Assembly (NCBI RefSeq): GCF_000830005.1
Contig: NZ_CP010407.1
Coordinates: 2,709,001 to 2,773,000, forward strand
Direction of reading: 5' to 3'
DNA: 64,000 nt
From: Streptomyces vietnamensis
GTDB taxonomy: Bacteria; Actinomycetota; Actinomycetes; Streptomycetales; Streptomycetaceae
The number at the start of each line of letters is the position of its first letter. The first letter of the stretch is position 1. A program made the translations under genes and the position numbers. This document shows positions 1 through 8,230 of the stretch, one piece after another. Below the pieces are notes generated by a model, which worked only from the letters and a program-made list of their open reading frames with translations, had not been told where the DNA came from and searched no databases.

Positions 1-599
1 GCGGCGTCGAAGCCGAGCTCCTCGACGAGGAACTTGACCTTCTCGTCGGAGCCGGCGGAGCCGATGACGCGGGAGGCGCCCTTGAGCTTCGCCATCTGGC
101 CGACCTGGCTGCCGACGGCACCGGCCGCGCCGGAGACGAAGACGGCGTCGCCCTCCTTGAAGGAGGCGACCTCGAAGAGGCCCGCGTAGGCCGTGAGGCC
201 GGTCATGCCGAGCACGCCGAGGTACGCGGAGAGGGGCGCGAGCGCCGGGTCGACCTTGGTGGCCTGCTGGGCCGGGACGTCGGCGTACTCGCGCCAGCCG
301 AGGCCGTGCAGGACGTGGTCGCCGACGGCGAAGCCCTCGGCGTTGGAGGCGACGACCTCGCCGACCGCGCCGCCGTCCATGGGCTGGTCGAGCTTGAAGG
401 GCGGGATGTACGACTTCACGTCGTTCATCCGGCCGCGCATGTACGGGTCGACGGAGAAGTGCAGGTTGCGCACGAGGATCCGGCCCTCGGCGGGCGCGGC
501 GACCGGGGTCTCGCGCAGGGCGAAGTCCGCCGGCACGGGCCAGCCGTGCGGACGGGCGACGAGGTGCCACTCACGGCTGGACGCGGGAAGAACGGACAT
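1..599 (-). CDS. NADP-dependent medium-chain oxidoreductase, N-terminal 199 residues (partial)
   Basis: The start is ATG at 599-597; the reading frame runs off the left edge, so the C-terminal part is missing. The visible protein opens MSVLPASSREWHLVARPHG and has the GroES-like N-terminal fold of the zinc-independent CurA/leukotriene B4 12-hydroxydehydrogenase branch of medium-chain reductases, with VDPYMRGRMND near residue 52 and a nucleotide-binding loop VSGAAGAVGSQVGQMAK near residue 154. Family members reduce alpha,beta-unsaturated ketones or aldehydes with NADPH in the cytosol. It is divergent from the MarR-type gene at 706, a common arrangement in which the regulator controls the reductase. 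The family call is firm; the substrate is unknown. Confidence 0.85.
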   Translation of the reverse strand, partial: MSVLPASSREWHLVARPHGWPVPADFALRETPVAAPAEGRILVRNLHFSVDPYMRGRMNDVKSYIPPFKLDQPMDGGAVGEVVASNAEGFAVGDHVLHGLGWREYADVPAQQATKVDPALAPLSAYLGVLGMTGLTAYAGLFEVASFKEGDAVFVSGAAGAVGSQVGQMAKLKGASRVIGSAGSDEKVKFLVEELGFDA

Positions 600-705
600 G
601 AGCACGGCCTCCAGGCAAAGCTTGACATCACAAAAGGTTCACTGACTGAAACAACCATGCGCCTGGATATTTCATGTTGTCAAGTATCTGGGTAGACTGA
701 GGCCC
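600..705. promoter_or_regulatory. Divergent intergenic region with inverted repeat and candidate leaderless promoter
   Basis: The 106-bp gap is AT-richer than its surroundings. CTTGACA at 621-627 and TGTCAAG at 678-684 are exact inverted copies about 50 bp apart, a candidate pair of regulator half-sites. TAGACT at 693-698 resembles a Streptomyces -10 hexamer and lies 7 nt before the ATG at 706, so the MarR-type gene could be leaderless, although GAGG at 699-702 could also serve as a short ribosome site. No good -35 is visible at 17 bp. Confidence 0.4.
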
Positions 706-1140
706 ATGGCCACCTCACGCACGGACCCCCTGACCCTCGAAGTCGTCGAGCTGATCGGCACGGTCGTGGCGCGCTACTACGAGGAGTACGAGCAGGCGGC
801 CGCGCAGCACGCGCTGACCGGCGCCCAGGCCCGCGTCCTCGGCCTGCTCTCGCTCGACCCGCTGCCGATGCGCCGCATCGCCCAGAAGCTGAAGTGCGAG
901 CCCTCCAACATCACCGGGATCGTCGACCGCCTGGAGGCCCGCGGCCTCGTCGAGCGCCGGCCCGACCCGGACGACCGGCGGGTCAAGCTGGCCGTCCCCA
1001 CGGACGAGGGCCGGGACACCGCCCGCCGGCTCCGCGAGTCCCTGGACTTCGCGCGTGAGCCGCTCGGCGAGCTGACCGAGGCCGAGCGGACCCTGCTCCG
1101 GGACCTGCTGAAGCGCATGCTGGGCGTGGACGTCGCGTAA
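706..1140 (+). CDS. MarR-family transcriptional regulator
   Basis: This 144-residue protein has the normal MarR length. The winged-helix core is clear: a helix-turn-helix around MRRIAQKLKCEPSNITGIVD (residues 55-74) and the wing with the family-typical RRPDPDDRRVKLAVPTDEG. It probably binds as a dimer to the gap it shares with the divergent oxidoreductase gene, where a spaced CTTGACA/TGTCAAG inverted repeat is present. The inducer is unknown. It ends only 7 bp from the convergent zinc-ribbon gene. Confidence 0.85.
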   Translation: MATSRTDPLTLEVVELIGTVVARYYEEYEQAAAQHALTGAQARVLGLLSLDPLPMRRIAQKLKCEPSNITGIVDRLEARGLVERRPDPDDRRVKLAVPTDEGRDTARRLRESLDFAREPLGELTEAERTLLRDLLKRMLGVDVA

Positions 1141-1147
1141 CGCCGCT

Positions 1148-2311
1148 CTACACGCACCACCAGAGGAAGCGGGTGCAGGTCGGCGTCGGGCTGGGCGTCG
1201 GGGTCCGGCTCGGCGTGGGGCCGGTGGTCGCGGGCGCGGCCGTGCCGGGCGTTCCCGAGCCGGTCGGCGTCGGGCCGCTCGCCGTCGTGGACGCGGTCGC
1301 GGTCGCGGTGGGCGTGGCGGAGGGGGACGCCGGGCCGGTGGTCGTCGGCGCGGCGGTGGGGGCGCCGCCGGCCCCTTGACCGGTACCGGTACCGGAGCCG
1401 ACGCCTGTTCCCATACCCGTACCGGAGCCCGCACCCGCCCCCGAGCCGGATCCTGATCCTGATCCCGAGTCCGAGCCCGAGCCCGTGCTCACCTGACGGG
1501 GGCGTACGGGGACGGAGCTCGGCGCGTCCGTCGCCGGGGCCGGGCTCGTCCCCTCCGGCGTCACGGAGGTCTCCGGGGGCGTGGGGGACAGCGGGGTCTC
1601 GGTGACCTCCAGCTCCTCGACGGCCGTCGCGGCGCCGTCCTGCGGCGGCTCCTCCAGGGCGACCTTCGCCAGGGTCAGCGTCCCGGCCGCGAGGACCAGG
1701 CCCACCGTCCCCACCAGGACCGTACGGCCCCGGCCCGACCGCGACCCCCTCCCCCGCCGCGCGGCGGAACGGCCCCGCGCGGCGGAACGGTCCTGCGCGG
1801 CGGAACGGTCCTGCGCGGCGACGCGGGCGGCACGGCGCCCGCCGGGGGCCGGGCGCGGCGGTTCGAGGACGTCCAGCTCGTAGACGTGCTCGGGCGCGGG
1901 CCGGTCCGGATCGTCGGAGTCCACGGGAGCGTCCGGCGCCTCGTGGGCTGCGGGCGCGGCCGATTGGCCGTAGGCGGCGGGCGCGTCCGGCGTCTCGTAG
2001 ACCGCGGGCGCAGTCTGCTGGCCGTACGCGGGCACAGTCTGCTGGCCGTAGCCCGCGGGCGCGGCCGGCTGGCCGTAGGCCGCGGCCCGGTCCGGCGCCG
2101 CATGGGCCGCAGGCGCGGTCGGTTGACCGTAGGCCGAAGGCCTGCCCGGCATCTCGTAGATCGCGGGCCGGGTCGGCTCGCCGTAACCGTGGTCCGGGGT
2201 GTGGACCGGTATGTGGGGGGGCTCGTACCGCAGTTCCTCGACGGGAGTCCCGCACCCGGCACAGGCGAGGGCCCCGTTGAGATGCCGCCGGCACGCGTGG
2301 CAGTAGTCCAT
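1148..2311 (-). CDS. Zinc-ribbon, single-pass membrane protein with low-complexity linkers (SCO2400-like)
   Basis: The 387-residue protein begins MDYCHACRRHLNGALACAGC, a four-cysteine zinc ribbon (CxxC...CxxC) at the N terminus. A long Ala/Tyr/Gln/Pro-rich stretch with repeated AYGQ motifs follows (about residues 45-130), then a basic patch and one membrane segment near residues 195-215 (VLVGTVGLVLAAGTLTLAKV). The outer part is Thr/Pro/Ser-rich with a (GS)n tract and ends CTRFLWWCV. Cytosolic zinc ribbon, one helix and a disordered exterior is the layout annotated as SCO2400 family in Streptomyces (from memory). Function is unknown. Confidence 0.75.
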   Translation of the reverse strand: MDYCHACRRHLNGALACAGCGTPVEELRYEPPHIPVHTPDHGYGEPTRPAIYEMPGRPSAYGQPTAPAAHAAPDRAAAYGQPAAPAGYGQQTVPAYGQQTAPAVYETPDAPAAYGQSAAPAAHEAPDAPVDSDDPDRPAPEHVYELDVLEPPRPAPGGRRAARVAAQDRSAAQDRSAARGRSAARRGRGSRSGRGRTVLVGTVGLVLAAGTLTLAKVALEEPPQDGAATAVEELEVTETPLSPTPPETSVTPEGTSPAPATDAPSSVPVRPRQVSTGSGSDSGSGSGSGSGAGAGSGTGMGTGVGSGTGTGQGAGGAPTAAPTTTGPASPSATPTATATASTTASGPTPTGSGTPGTAAPATTGPTPSRTPTPSPTPTCTRFLWWCV

Positions 2312-2469
2312 GGGGCCCGCAGGCTATGCGGCCCGGTACGGCGTCAGGTAGGCGCGGAAGTGAGGATCCTGTGTGGAAACCGCAGGTCGTCGGCGGTGCG
2401 CCGTGATTCTCCCGCTTCGGGAGGGATGGCCCCCGGAATGCCCCTCACCCGGAGTGCGGCCTCCGACAC

Positions 2470-2676
2470 CGCCCGCACCGGAGGCCGGGCGACACGGCCG
2501 ACCCGCCCGCACCGGACCCCCGGGCGACGCAGCCCACCCGCCCGCACCAGGCCCCCGGGCGACGCCACACATCCGCCCGCACCGGACGCCGGGCGACACA
2601 GCCCACCCGCCCGCACCGGACCCCCGGGCCGCGCAGCCCGCCACCCGCACCGGAGCCCCGGGCGGCGCAGCCCAGC
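2470..2676. repeat. Six tandem copies of a 34-35 bp GC-rich repeat
   Basis: Six consecutive copies start at about 2470, 2504, 2539, 2574, 2608 and 2643. Each begins CGCCCGCACC (the last ACCCGCACC), continues GGA(C/G)CCCCGGGCG, and ends near CAGCCCACC. Lengths alternate 34/35 bp, so no frame is kept and coding use is unlikely. The array fills most of the 470-bp space between the divergent zinc-ribbon gene and the actin-like gene, right where their promoters should be. Confidence 0.85.
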
Positions 2677-2781
2677 GCGCGCCGCGCCGCGGACGGCCGG
2701 ACGATGCGAACAGGACCGCGAATCGCGACCCGCCTCGCGCCCCCCTCGCCCGTGCCAGCACCGCACTCCGGAGGATCCGCC

Positions 2782-3855
2782 GTGACCGTCAGCCTTGAGC
2801 AGCTGCGTCGTTGCCATGTCGCCGTCGACCTGGGTGCCGCCCGCACCCGGGTCTTCGTGAAGGGCGCCGGACTCGTCGTCGACGAGCCGAGCGTCGCCGC
2901 CGTCAACACCCGTACCGGAGCGCTGATCGCCGTCGGCGCGCTCGCCGAGAAGATGACCGGCCGCACCCCCGACTACATCCGGGTCATGCGCCCGGTCTCG
3001 GGCGGCACGGTCGTCGACATCGAGATGGCGCAGCGGATGCTCCGTCACCTCCTCGGCGAGAAGCTCCGACGGCAGCTGCGCCGCAAGCCCCGGCTGCGCG
3101 CGGCCGCCTGCACCCCGCACGACAGCGATCCGCTGGCGCAGCGCGCCGCCGTGGAGACCCTCGTCGGTCTCGGGGCGCGCCGGGTCGAGCTGGTCGACAC
3201 CCTGATCGCGGCGGCCGTGGGCTGCGGGCTTCCCGTCGAGCAGCCGACGGCGACCATGATCCTGGTGTGCGGGGCGGCGACCACGCAGGTCGCGGTGCTG
3301 TCGCTCGGCGCGATCGTCACGGCCGAGCGGATGCCGGTCGGCGGCAACGCCATCGACCACGCCGTCATCCAGCACCTGCGCCACCACCACGAGCTGATGC
3401 TGCCGAGCCAGTCGGTGCGCCCGCTGCAACTGGCCCTCAGCGGCAACGGCCTGACCGTGCAGGGGCCGGCCTGGACGGAGATCCACGGCCGGGACGTCGC
3501 GACGGGCCTGGCCCGTTCGGTGACCGTCGACACCGCCGCCGTGCGGGACGCGATCCACACCCCGCTGACGGCGGTCCTCGACGGCATCGGGAAGGTGCTG
3601 CGGGACTGCCCGCCGGACCTGGTGGCCGACCTCGCGGACCGCGGGATCATGATGGTGGGCGGCAGCGCCCTGCTGCCGGGCCTGGACCAGATGCTGCGCG
3701 AGGCGACCGGGATGCCGGTGCACATCGCCGAACGGCCGGACGTGTGCGCGATCCTGGGGCTCGGCGCGATGCTGGAGGGCAAGGTCCAGCCGATGATCCT
3801 CGACCCGCTGGCGGAGCGGGACCCGCTCGCCGACCCGCTCGCCGACGAGGACTGA
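2782..3855 (+). CDS. mbl: MreB/Mbl-like bacterial actin
   Basis: GTG at 2782 is chosen because GGAGGA (2770-2775) sits just upstream; an upstream ATG at 2704 lies at the edge of the repeat array and lacks such a site. The 357-residue product has the actin-ATPase layout: phosphate-1 motif near VAVDLGAARTRVFV (residues 14-27), IRVMRPVSGGTVVDIEMAQRML, and the later GGSALLPGLDQML adenosine motif. MreB homologues polymerise on the inner membrane; in Streptomyces they act in aerial hyphae and spore-wall assembly. The second-domain LVCGAATTQVAVLSLG has lost the usual GGGTTE residues, so ATP handling may differ from true MreB. The symbol is by similarity from memory; it is not the mreBCD-operon copy because no mreC/D follows. 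Confidence 0.75.
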   Translation: MTVSLEQLRRCHVAVDLGAARTRVFVKGAGLVVDEPSVAAVNTRTGALIAVGALAEKMTGRTPDYIRVMRPVSGGTVVDIEMAQRMLRHLLGEKLRRQLRRKPRLRAAACTPHDSDPLAQRAAVETLVGLGARRVELVDTLIAAAVGCGLPVEQPTATMILVCGAATTQVAVLSLGAIVTAERMPVGGNAIDHAVIQHLRHHHELMLPSQSVRPLQLALSGNGLTVQGPAWTEIHGRDVATGLARSVTVDTAAVRDAIHTPLTAVLDGIGKVLRDCPPDLVADLADRGIMMVGGSALLPGLDQMLREATGMPVHIAERPDVCAILGLGAMLEGKVQPMILDPLAERDPLADPLADED

Positions 3856-3899
3856 ACCCCGATCACCCGAAAACGGATGATTCGCACGACAATGAGGCC

Positions 3900-5441
3900 A
3901 TGACGATCATGGACGAGGGCACCGAGGCCGCAGACGCGGAGGACGTCCCCCGCCTGCCCATGCTGCTCGAAGCGGTCCTCGGCGTCGGCACGGACCTCGA
4001 ACTCCGCACCACCCTCCAGCACATCGTGGACTCCGCCACCGAGCTGACCGGAGCCCGCTACGGGGCGCTCGGGGTCGTCGACCCCGAGCGCCACCGCCTC
4101 ACCGAGCTCTTCACCTCCGGTGTGACGGACGAGGAGCGGCAGCGGATCGGGCGCCTCCCCGGCGGCCACGCCGGGCTGATCGGCGCCCTGGTCCGGGACC
4201 CGCAGCCGCTGCGGCTCGACGACCTGACGGCCGATCCGCGTTCCTCCGGCGTGCCCGAGGGCCACCCGGAGATGCGCACCTTCCTCGGCGTCCCGATCCG
4301 GGTGCACACCGAGGTCTTCGGCAATCTGTACCTCACCGAGAAGCGCGCGGGCCCCTTCACCGAGGAGGACCTCGCCCTGCTGCGGGTCCTCGCCTCCCAG
4401 GCCGGCATCGCCATCGGCAACGCCCGCCTGTACGAGACGGCCCGGCAGCGGGAGCGGTGGATCGAGGGCGCGGCCGCGGTGACCACGGCCCTGCTCACCG
4501 GCGCCACCGCCGAGAACGCCCTGACGACCGTCGCCGAGCGGGCCCGCGTCCTCGCCGACGCCTCGGCCGGCGTGGTCCTCCAGCCCACCGAGGAGGGCGG
4601 GATGGAGATCGTCGCCGCCTCCACCCCGGACGACCCGGGTGACCTGGTCGGCACGACGATCGCGCCCGGCTCCCCCGTCCTGGTCCAGCTCCTCGGCGGG
4701 GAGCCTGTGTTCGTCGAGGACTCGGCGACCGACCCCCGGATGACGACGCACGTACGGTCCCGCTTCGGCCCGTCGATGATGCTGCCGCTGCAGAGCGGCG
4801 GCAAGCTCATCGGCACCCTCGCCCTGCCCCGGCGGCGCGGCGGCGCGCCCTACTCGGCGGTGGACCGGCTGCTCGCCTCGCAGTTCGCCTCGCAGGCGGC
4901 GCTCGCGCTCGTCCTCGCGGACGCACGGCACGACCGGGAGCGCCTCGCGGTCTTCGAGGACCGCGACCGGATCGCCCGTGACCTGCACGACCTGGTGGTG
5001 CAGCGGCTGTTCGCCACGGAGATGATGCTGGAGTCCACCCGCCGGCGGGCGGCCGGCTCCTCCGACGAGAACGCGCTGCTCGGCCGGGCCGTGGACGAAC
5101 TGGACTCGACGATCCAGGAGGTCCGGACGACCATCTTCGCGCTCCAGCAGCCGCCGGCGGACGCGCCGACCTCCTTCCGGGGGCGGGTGCTGCGCGAGAC
5201 CGGCGGGGCCGCGGTCCTGCTCGGCTTCCAGCCGTCCGTGCACTTCGCCGGGGCGGTCGACACGCTCGTCGACGAGGAGACCGCGGGCAGGCTCCTCACC
5301 GTACTGCGCGGGGCGCTCGCGGCGGCGCACCGGCGGCCCGGGGTCGGCGCGATCACGGTCGAGGTGTCGGCGGGGGCCGGCGGCGCCCGACTGCGCGTGG
5401 AGGACGACGGCACGCCGCCGACGACGGTGAGCTGGCCCTGA
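3900..5441 (+). CDS. GAF-domain sensor histidine kinase with degenerate catalytic domain
   Basis: This 513-residue protein starts at ATG 3900 (ATG 3909 is an in-frame alternative). It has two GAF domains (about residues 20-180 and 190-350) arranged as in DevS/DosS-type kinases, then a HisKA_3 motif with the phospho-acceptor histidine in RDRIARDLHDLVVQRLF (near residue 365). The ATPase region is short and altered: where an N-box EALTNxxKHA should be there is GALAAAHRRPG, and the protein ends soon after VEDDGTPPT without the later glycine-rich boxes. It may not phosphorylate itself normally. No signal peptide or membrane helix, so it is cytosolic. It lies 44 bp after the actin-like gene and converges on the response regulator at 5536. 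Confidence 0.8.
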   Translation: MTIMDEGTEAADAEDVPRLPMLLEAVLGVGTDLELRTTLQHIVDSATELTGARYGALGVVDPERHRLTELFTSGVTDEERQRIGRLPGGHAGLIGALVRDPQPLRLDDLTADPRSSGVPEGHPEMRTFLGVPIRVHTEVFGNLYLTEKRAGPFTEEDLALLRVLASQAGIAIGNARLYETARQRERWIEGAAAVTTALLTGATAENALTTVAERARVLADASAGVVLQPTEEGGMEIVAASTPDDPGDLVGTTIAPGSPVLVQLLGGEPVFVEDSATDPRMTTHVRSRFGPSMMLPLQSGGKLIGTLALPRRRGGAPYSAVDRLLASQFASQAALALVLADARHDRERLAVFEDRDRIARDLHDLVVQRLFATEMMLESTRRRAAGSSDENALLGRAVDELDSTIQEVRTTIFALQQPPADAPTSFRGRVLRETGGAAVLLGFQPSVHFAGAVDTLVDEETAGRLLTVLRGALAAAHRRPGVGAITVEVSAGAGGARLRVEDDGTPPTTVSWP

Positions 5442-5535
5442 CCCGTACGACCGGACCGGGGACGAAGGCGAGCCGGCCACGGAGCGGGCCGAGATCACGG
5501 CCGGCCGCTCATGAGGATCACCCGGGAACCGTCTC

Positions 5536-6225
5536 CTAGGCGCCCACTCCCAGGAAACGCAGCACGGCCAGGACCCGGCGGTGGTCGGCGTCCGCCTTGG
5601 GGAGGTCGAGTTTGGCGAGGATGCTGTTGATGTGTTTGGCGACCGCGCTCTCGCTGACCACCAGTTGGGCGGCGATGCCCGCGTTGGAGCGGCCCTCGGC
5701 CATGAGGGCGAGCACCTCCCGTTCGCGGGCCGTCAGCCGTTCCAGCGGATCGTTCGACCGCCGTACGAGGAGCTGGGCGACGACCTGCGGATCGAGCGCG
5801 GTACCACCGTCCGCGACCCGCCGCAGCGCCTCGATGAACTCCTCGACGTCCGCGACCCGCTGCTTGAGCAGATAGCCCACGCCGCTGGTGTGGGCGGCGA
5901 GCAGGTCGGCCGCGTAGCGCTCCTCGACGTACTGGGAGAGCAGCAGCAGGGCGGTCGACGGCCGGCTGCGGCGGATCGACAGCGCGGCACGCACTCCCTC
6001 GTCCGTGAAGCCCGGTGGCATCCGGACGTCCACCACCGCCAGGTCGGGCCGGTGCTCCTCGACCGCGGCGAGGAGTCCCTCGGCGTCGCCCACCTCGGCG
6101 GCCACCTCGAAGCCGGCCATCTCGACCACCTTGACCAGGCCCATCCGCAACAGGACGGAGTCCTCGGCGATCACCGCACGTCGTCCGCGGGGCTCCTCCT
6201 GCCCCGCGCCCCTCAGTTCTGACAC
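5536..6225 (-). CDS. NarL/LuxR-family response regulator
   Basis: The start is GTG at 6225, inside the last codons of the upstream kinase gene (13-bp overlap), giving 229 residues. The receiver domain has the acidic pair in VIAEDSVLLRMGL, the phospho-acceptor aspartate in LAVVDVRMPPGFTDEG, and the conserved K of GYLLKQRV. The C-terminal LuxR helix-turn-helix reads LTAREREVLALMAEGRSNAGIA. Overlap with the kinase gene indicates translational coupling and a cognate pair. Target genes are not evident. Confidence 0.9.
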   Translation of the reverse strand: MSELRGAGQEEPRGRRAVIAEDSVLLRMGLVKVVEMAGFEVAAEVGDAEGLLAAVEEHRPDLAVVDVRMPPGFTDEGVRAALSIRRSRPSTALLLLSQYVEERYAADLLAAHTSGVGYLLKQRVADVEEFIEALRRVADGGTALDPQVVAQLLVRRSNDPLERLTAREREVLALMAEGRSNAGIAAQLVVSESAVAKHINSILAKLDLPKADADHRRVLAVLRFLGVGA

Positions 6226-7427
6226 GGCAGATCCACGCTCATCATGGTCGGTCCCCCTACCGGGCTGCTCATCCGGAACGTTCCGTCGACTGATCGCACG
6301 CGCTGGGCGAGCCCCGTCAGGCCGCTTCCCCTGCCGGGGTCGGCGCCGCCCAGGCCGTCGTCCGTGATCACCATCCGTAGTATCCCGCCCAGCCGGGTGA
6401 CCGTCACATCGGCCCGGGTCGCCTCGCGTGCGTGCTTGGCGACGTTCGTCAGCGCCTCGGAGACCACGAAGTAGGCGACCGCCTCGACGGCGGGCGCCGG
6501 CCGTCGCGGCAGGTCCGTCCTCAGTCGTACGGGCAGCGGGGCGCGGGCCGCGAGTCCCGACAGGGCCGCGTCCAGGCCGAGTTCGTCCAGGACGGCGGGG
6601 TGCAGTCCGCGTACGAGACCGCTCAGCTCCTCGATCGCCTCCTTCGCCTCCCGGTGCGCCGCGTCGATCACCTCGCGCGCCTCGGGCGGCAGGTCCACCA
6701 GCGTGGCCTTGGCGATGCCCAGGTTCAGTGCGAGCGACACGAGTCGCTGCTGCGCTCCGTCGTGGAGGTCCCGTTCGATGCGGCGCCGTTCCGCGTCGGC
6801 GGCGTCGACCGCGCCGGCCCGGCTCTCGGTGAGGTCCTCGACCCGCCGCACCAGGTCCTCTTCCCTGCTGCGGCCGAGCAGGGTGGGAACCACCTCGCTC
6901 TCGAAGCGTACGAGGGCGGCGGCCAGGTACGGGACGGCCGCCAGCACGAGCAGTCCCGCCACGGAGAGGTACGCGGCCTGCGTGGCGTACTCGGGGTGCT
7001 CGATCCGCCATTTCCGGGGGATCGCGTAGACCCACACCGTGGTCAGGGAGAGGGCGAGTCCGGCCGGGATCAGCACCGCCACCACCGCTTCGAGCGTGCC
7101 GAACAGCATCCCGGCCAGGGAGTGGTAGGCGAGCTGCCGCCACGGCCGCCGCAGCCCGGGGCGGGGGATGTCGATGCCGAGCAGCCGCCGGAAGCGCCAG
7201 CGCTGGGCCACGGTCAGCGCGGGGACGCAGAACACCGTCGCCACGACCACGAACCCCAGGGCGATCGGCGCGCTGTCGTCCGCTCCTCCGATGACCCCCC
7301 ACAGGAGTCCGTAGACCCCGGCCAGCAGGGAAACCATGAGGAGGTGGAGCGGTGCCCCCAGCGCGAGGAAGGACGCGTCGCGCGTCAGGCGGGTGAGCGC
7401 TCGCCGCAGCCGGGTCCGGATCTTCAT
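6213..7427 (-). CDS. Membrane sensor histidine kinase, DesK/NarX type
   Basis: ATG at 7427 follows a GGTGGGG ribosome site and gives 404 residues; a longer upstream frame lacks this support. Several membrane segments occupy roughly residues 20-190 (for example APLHLLMVSLLAGVYGLLWG, then ALGFVVVATVFCVPAL). The HisKA_3 box is ERRRIERDLHDGAQQRL, the N-box VVSEALTNVAKHA, and the ATP-lid glycines DDGLGGADPGRGSGLTGLAQRV, so the catalytic domain looks intact. It should sense an envelope or membrane signal and phosphorylate the coupled regulator encoded immediately downstream. Confidence 0.9.
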   Translation of the reverse strand: MKIRTRLRRALTRLTRDASFLALGAPLHLLMVSLLAGVYGLLWGVIGGADDSAPIALGFVVVATVFCVPALTVAQRWRFRRLLGIDIPRPGLRRPWRQLAYHSLAGMLFGTLEAVVAVLIPAGLALSLTTVWVYAIPRKWRIEHPEYATQAAYLSVAGLLVLAAVPYLAAALVRFESEVVPTLLGRSREEDLVRRVEDLTESRAGAVDAADAERRRIERDLHDGAQQRLVSLALNLGIAKATLVDLPPEAREVIDAAHREAKEAIEELSGLVRGLHPAVLDELGLDAALSGLAARAPLPVRLRTDLPRRPAPAVEAVAYFVVSEALTNVAKHAREATRADVTVTRLGGILRMVITDDGLGGADPGRGSGLTGLAQRVRSVDGTFRMSSPVGGPTMMSVDLPCQN

Positions 7428-7603
7428 GTCCCCACCGTAGGTGTCGGCCCCCGCGGCCTGCCATGAAGCTGCTGTCCGCGCCGGGGGTGCAACCAGTGCC
7501 ACCCCAAAACGGACAACGGTGTTACTGACTCCGGAGAGCGGCGACGGGAGGGTTGATCCCGAGCCCGACGGCCGGGCCCCCGACCCCGGAAGGGACCTCC
7601 GAC

Positions 7604-8101
7604 ATGGCCCTCACCTCCTCCATCGCCCTTGCCGCCGACGGCAGTCGCCCCGCATCGGGTACGGCCCACGGCGCCCCTCGCCTCAGCCGCGTCCGCCGCC
7701 GGCAGGGTCGTGTGCTCATGGGCGCGGGCCTCGCCCTGCTGCCCTGGCTCGGCTACCTCGCCGGCGCCCTGCCGCCCCCCGAGGCCGCCGCCTGGGTCGC
7801 CCTCGACGCCCTGGAGGCCGCCGCGCTGCTCACCGCCGGCAGCCGGCTGCTGCGCGCCGACGGCCGTCACCGCGCGCCCGCGGCCGCCGCGGCGGTGCTC
7901 CTCCTCGCCGACGCCTGCGTCGACCTCGCCACCTCCGCCGCCGGACCGGAACTGGCCGTCGCCGTCGTCATGGCCGTGGTCGCGGAACTCCCCCTCGCGG
8001 TCTTGTGCGCGGTGATCGCCGCGCACCCGCGCCGGAGCGGTCCCCGGCCCGGGCCGTCGGCCGCGCCCCACCCGCGGCACGGACGGAATTCCTCCCGGTA
8101 G
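7604..8101 (+). CDS. Small integral membrane protein, unknown function
   Basis: ATG at 7604 is preceded by GGAAGGGACC, giving 165 residues; an in-frame ATG at 7553 lacks a ribosome site. About three or four hydrophobic helices can be seen: MGAGLALLPWLGYLAGAL, an Ala/Leu-rich segment, APAAAAAVLLLADACVDLA and VAVVMAVVAELPLAVLCAVIA. The tail is basic, Pro/Arg-rich. It is divergent from the two-component kinase, so it is a candidate target of that system. I do not recognise a family. Confidence 0.65.
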   Translation: MALTSSIALAADGSRPASGTAHGAPRLSRVRRRQGRVLMGAGLALLPWLGYLAGALPPPEAAAWVALDALEAAALLTAGSRLLRADGRHRAPAAAAAVLLLADACVDLATSAAGPELAVAVVMAVVAELPLAVLCAVIAAHPRRSGPRPGPSAAPHPRHGRNSSR

Positions 8102-8230
8102 CCCCCGGGTGGTCCGGGTGCCGCGAGGAGTCTTGGCCCGTGGGGCGGGAGTCGACCCCGATCGGCCCTGGCGGTCATCCGCCGTGGCGGCCAACCGCCG
8201 GGAGGGGCCGGGTCGTTCGGGGAGGTTCGG

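Noticed and set aside
2470..2676. CRISPR array
   Set aside because: Units are directly adjacent without unique spacers, unit length varies and there are no cas genes; it is an ordinary tandem repeat. The same applies to the 34951 and 46649 arrays.
2704..2781. An upstream ATG start for the MreB-like protein
   Set aside because: The extra 26 residues are Pro/Arg-rich and lie at the edge of the repeat array; GTG 2782 has a proper GGAGGA and yields a normal actin N terminus.
5442..5535. A hairpin terminator between the GAF kinase and the response regulator
   Set aside because: GGCCGG-rich segments can pair in several weak ways, but I could not find one clear stem.
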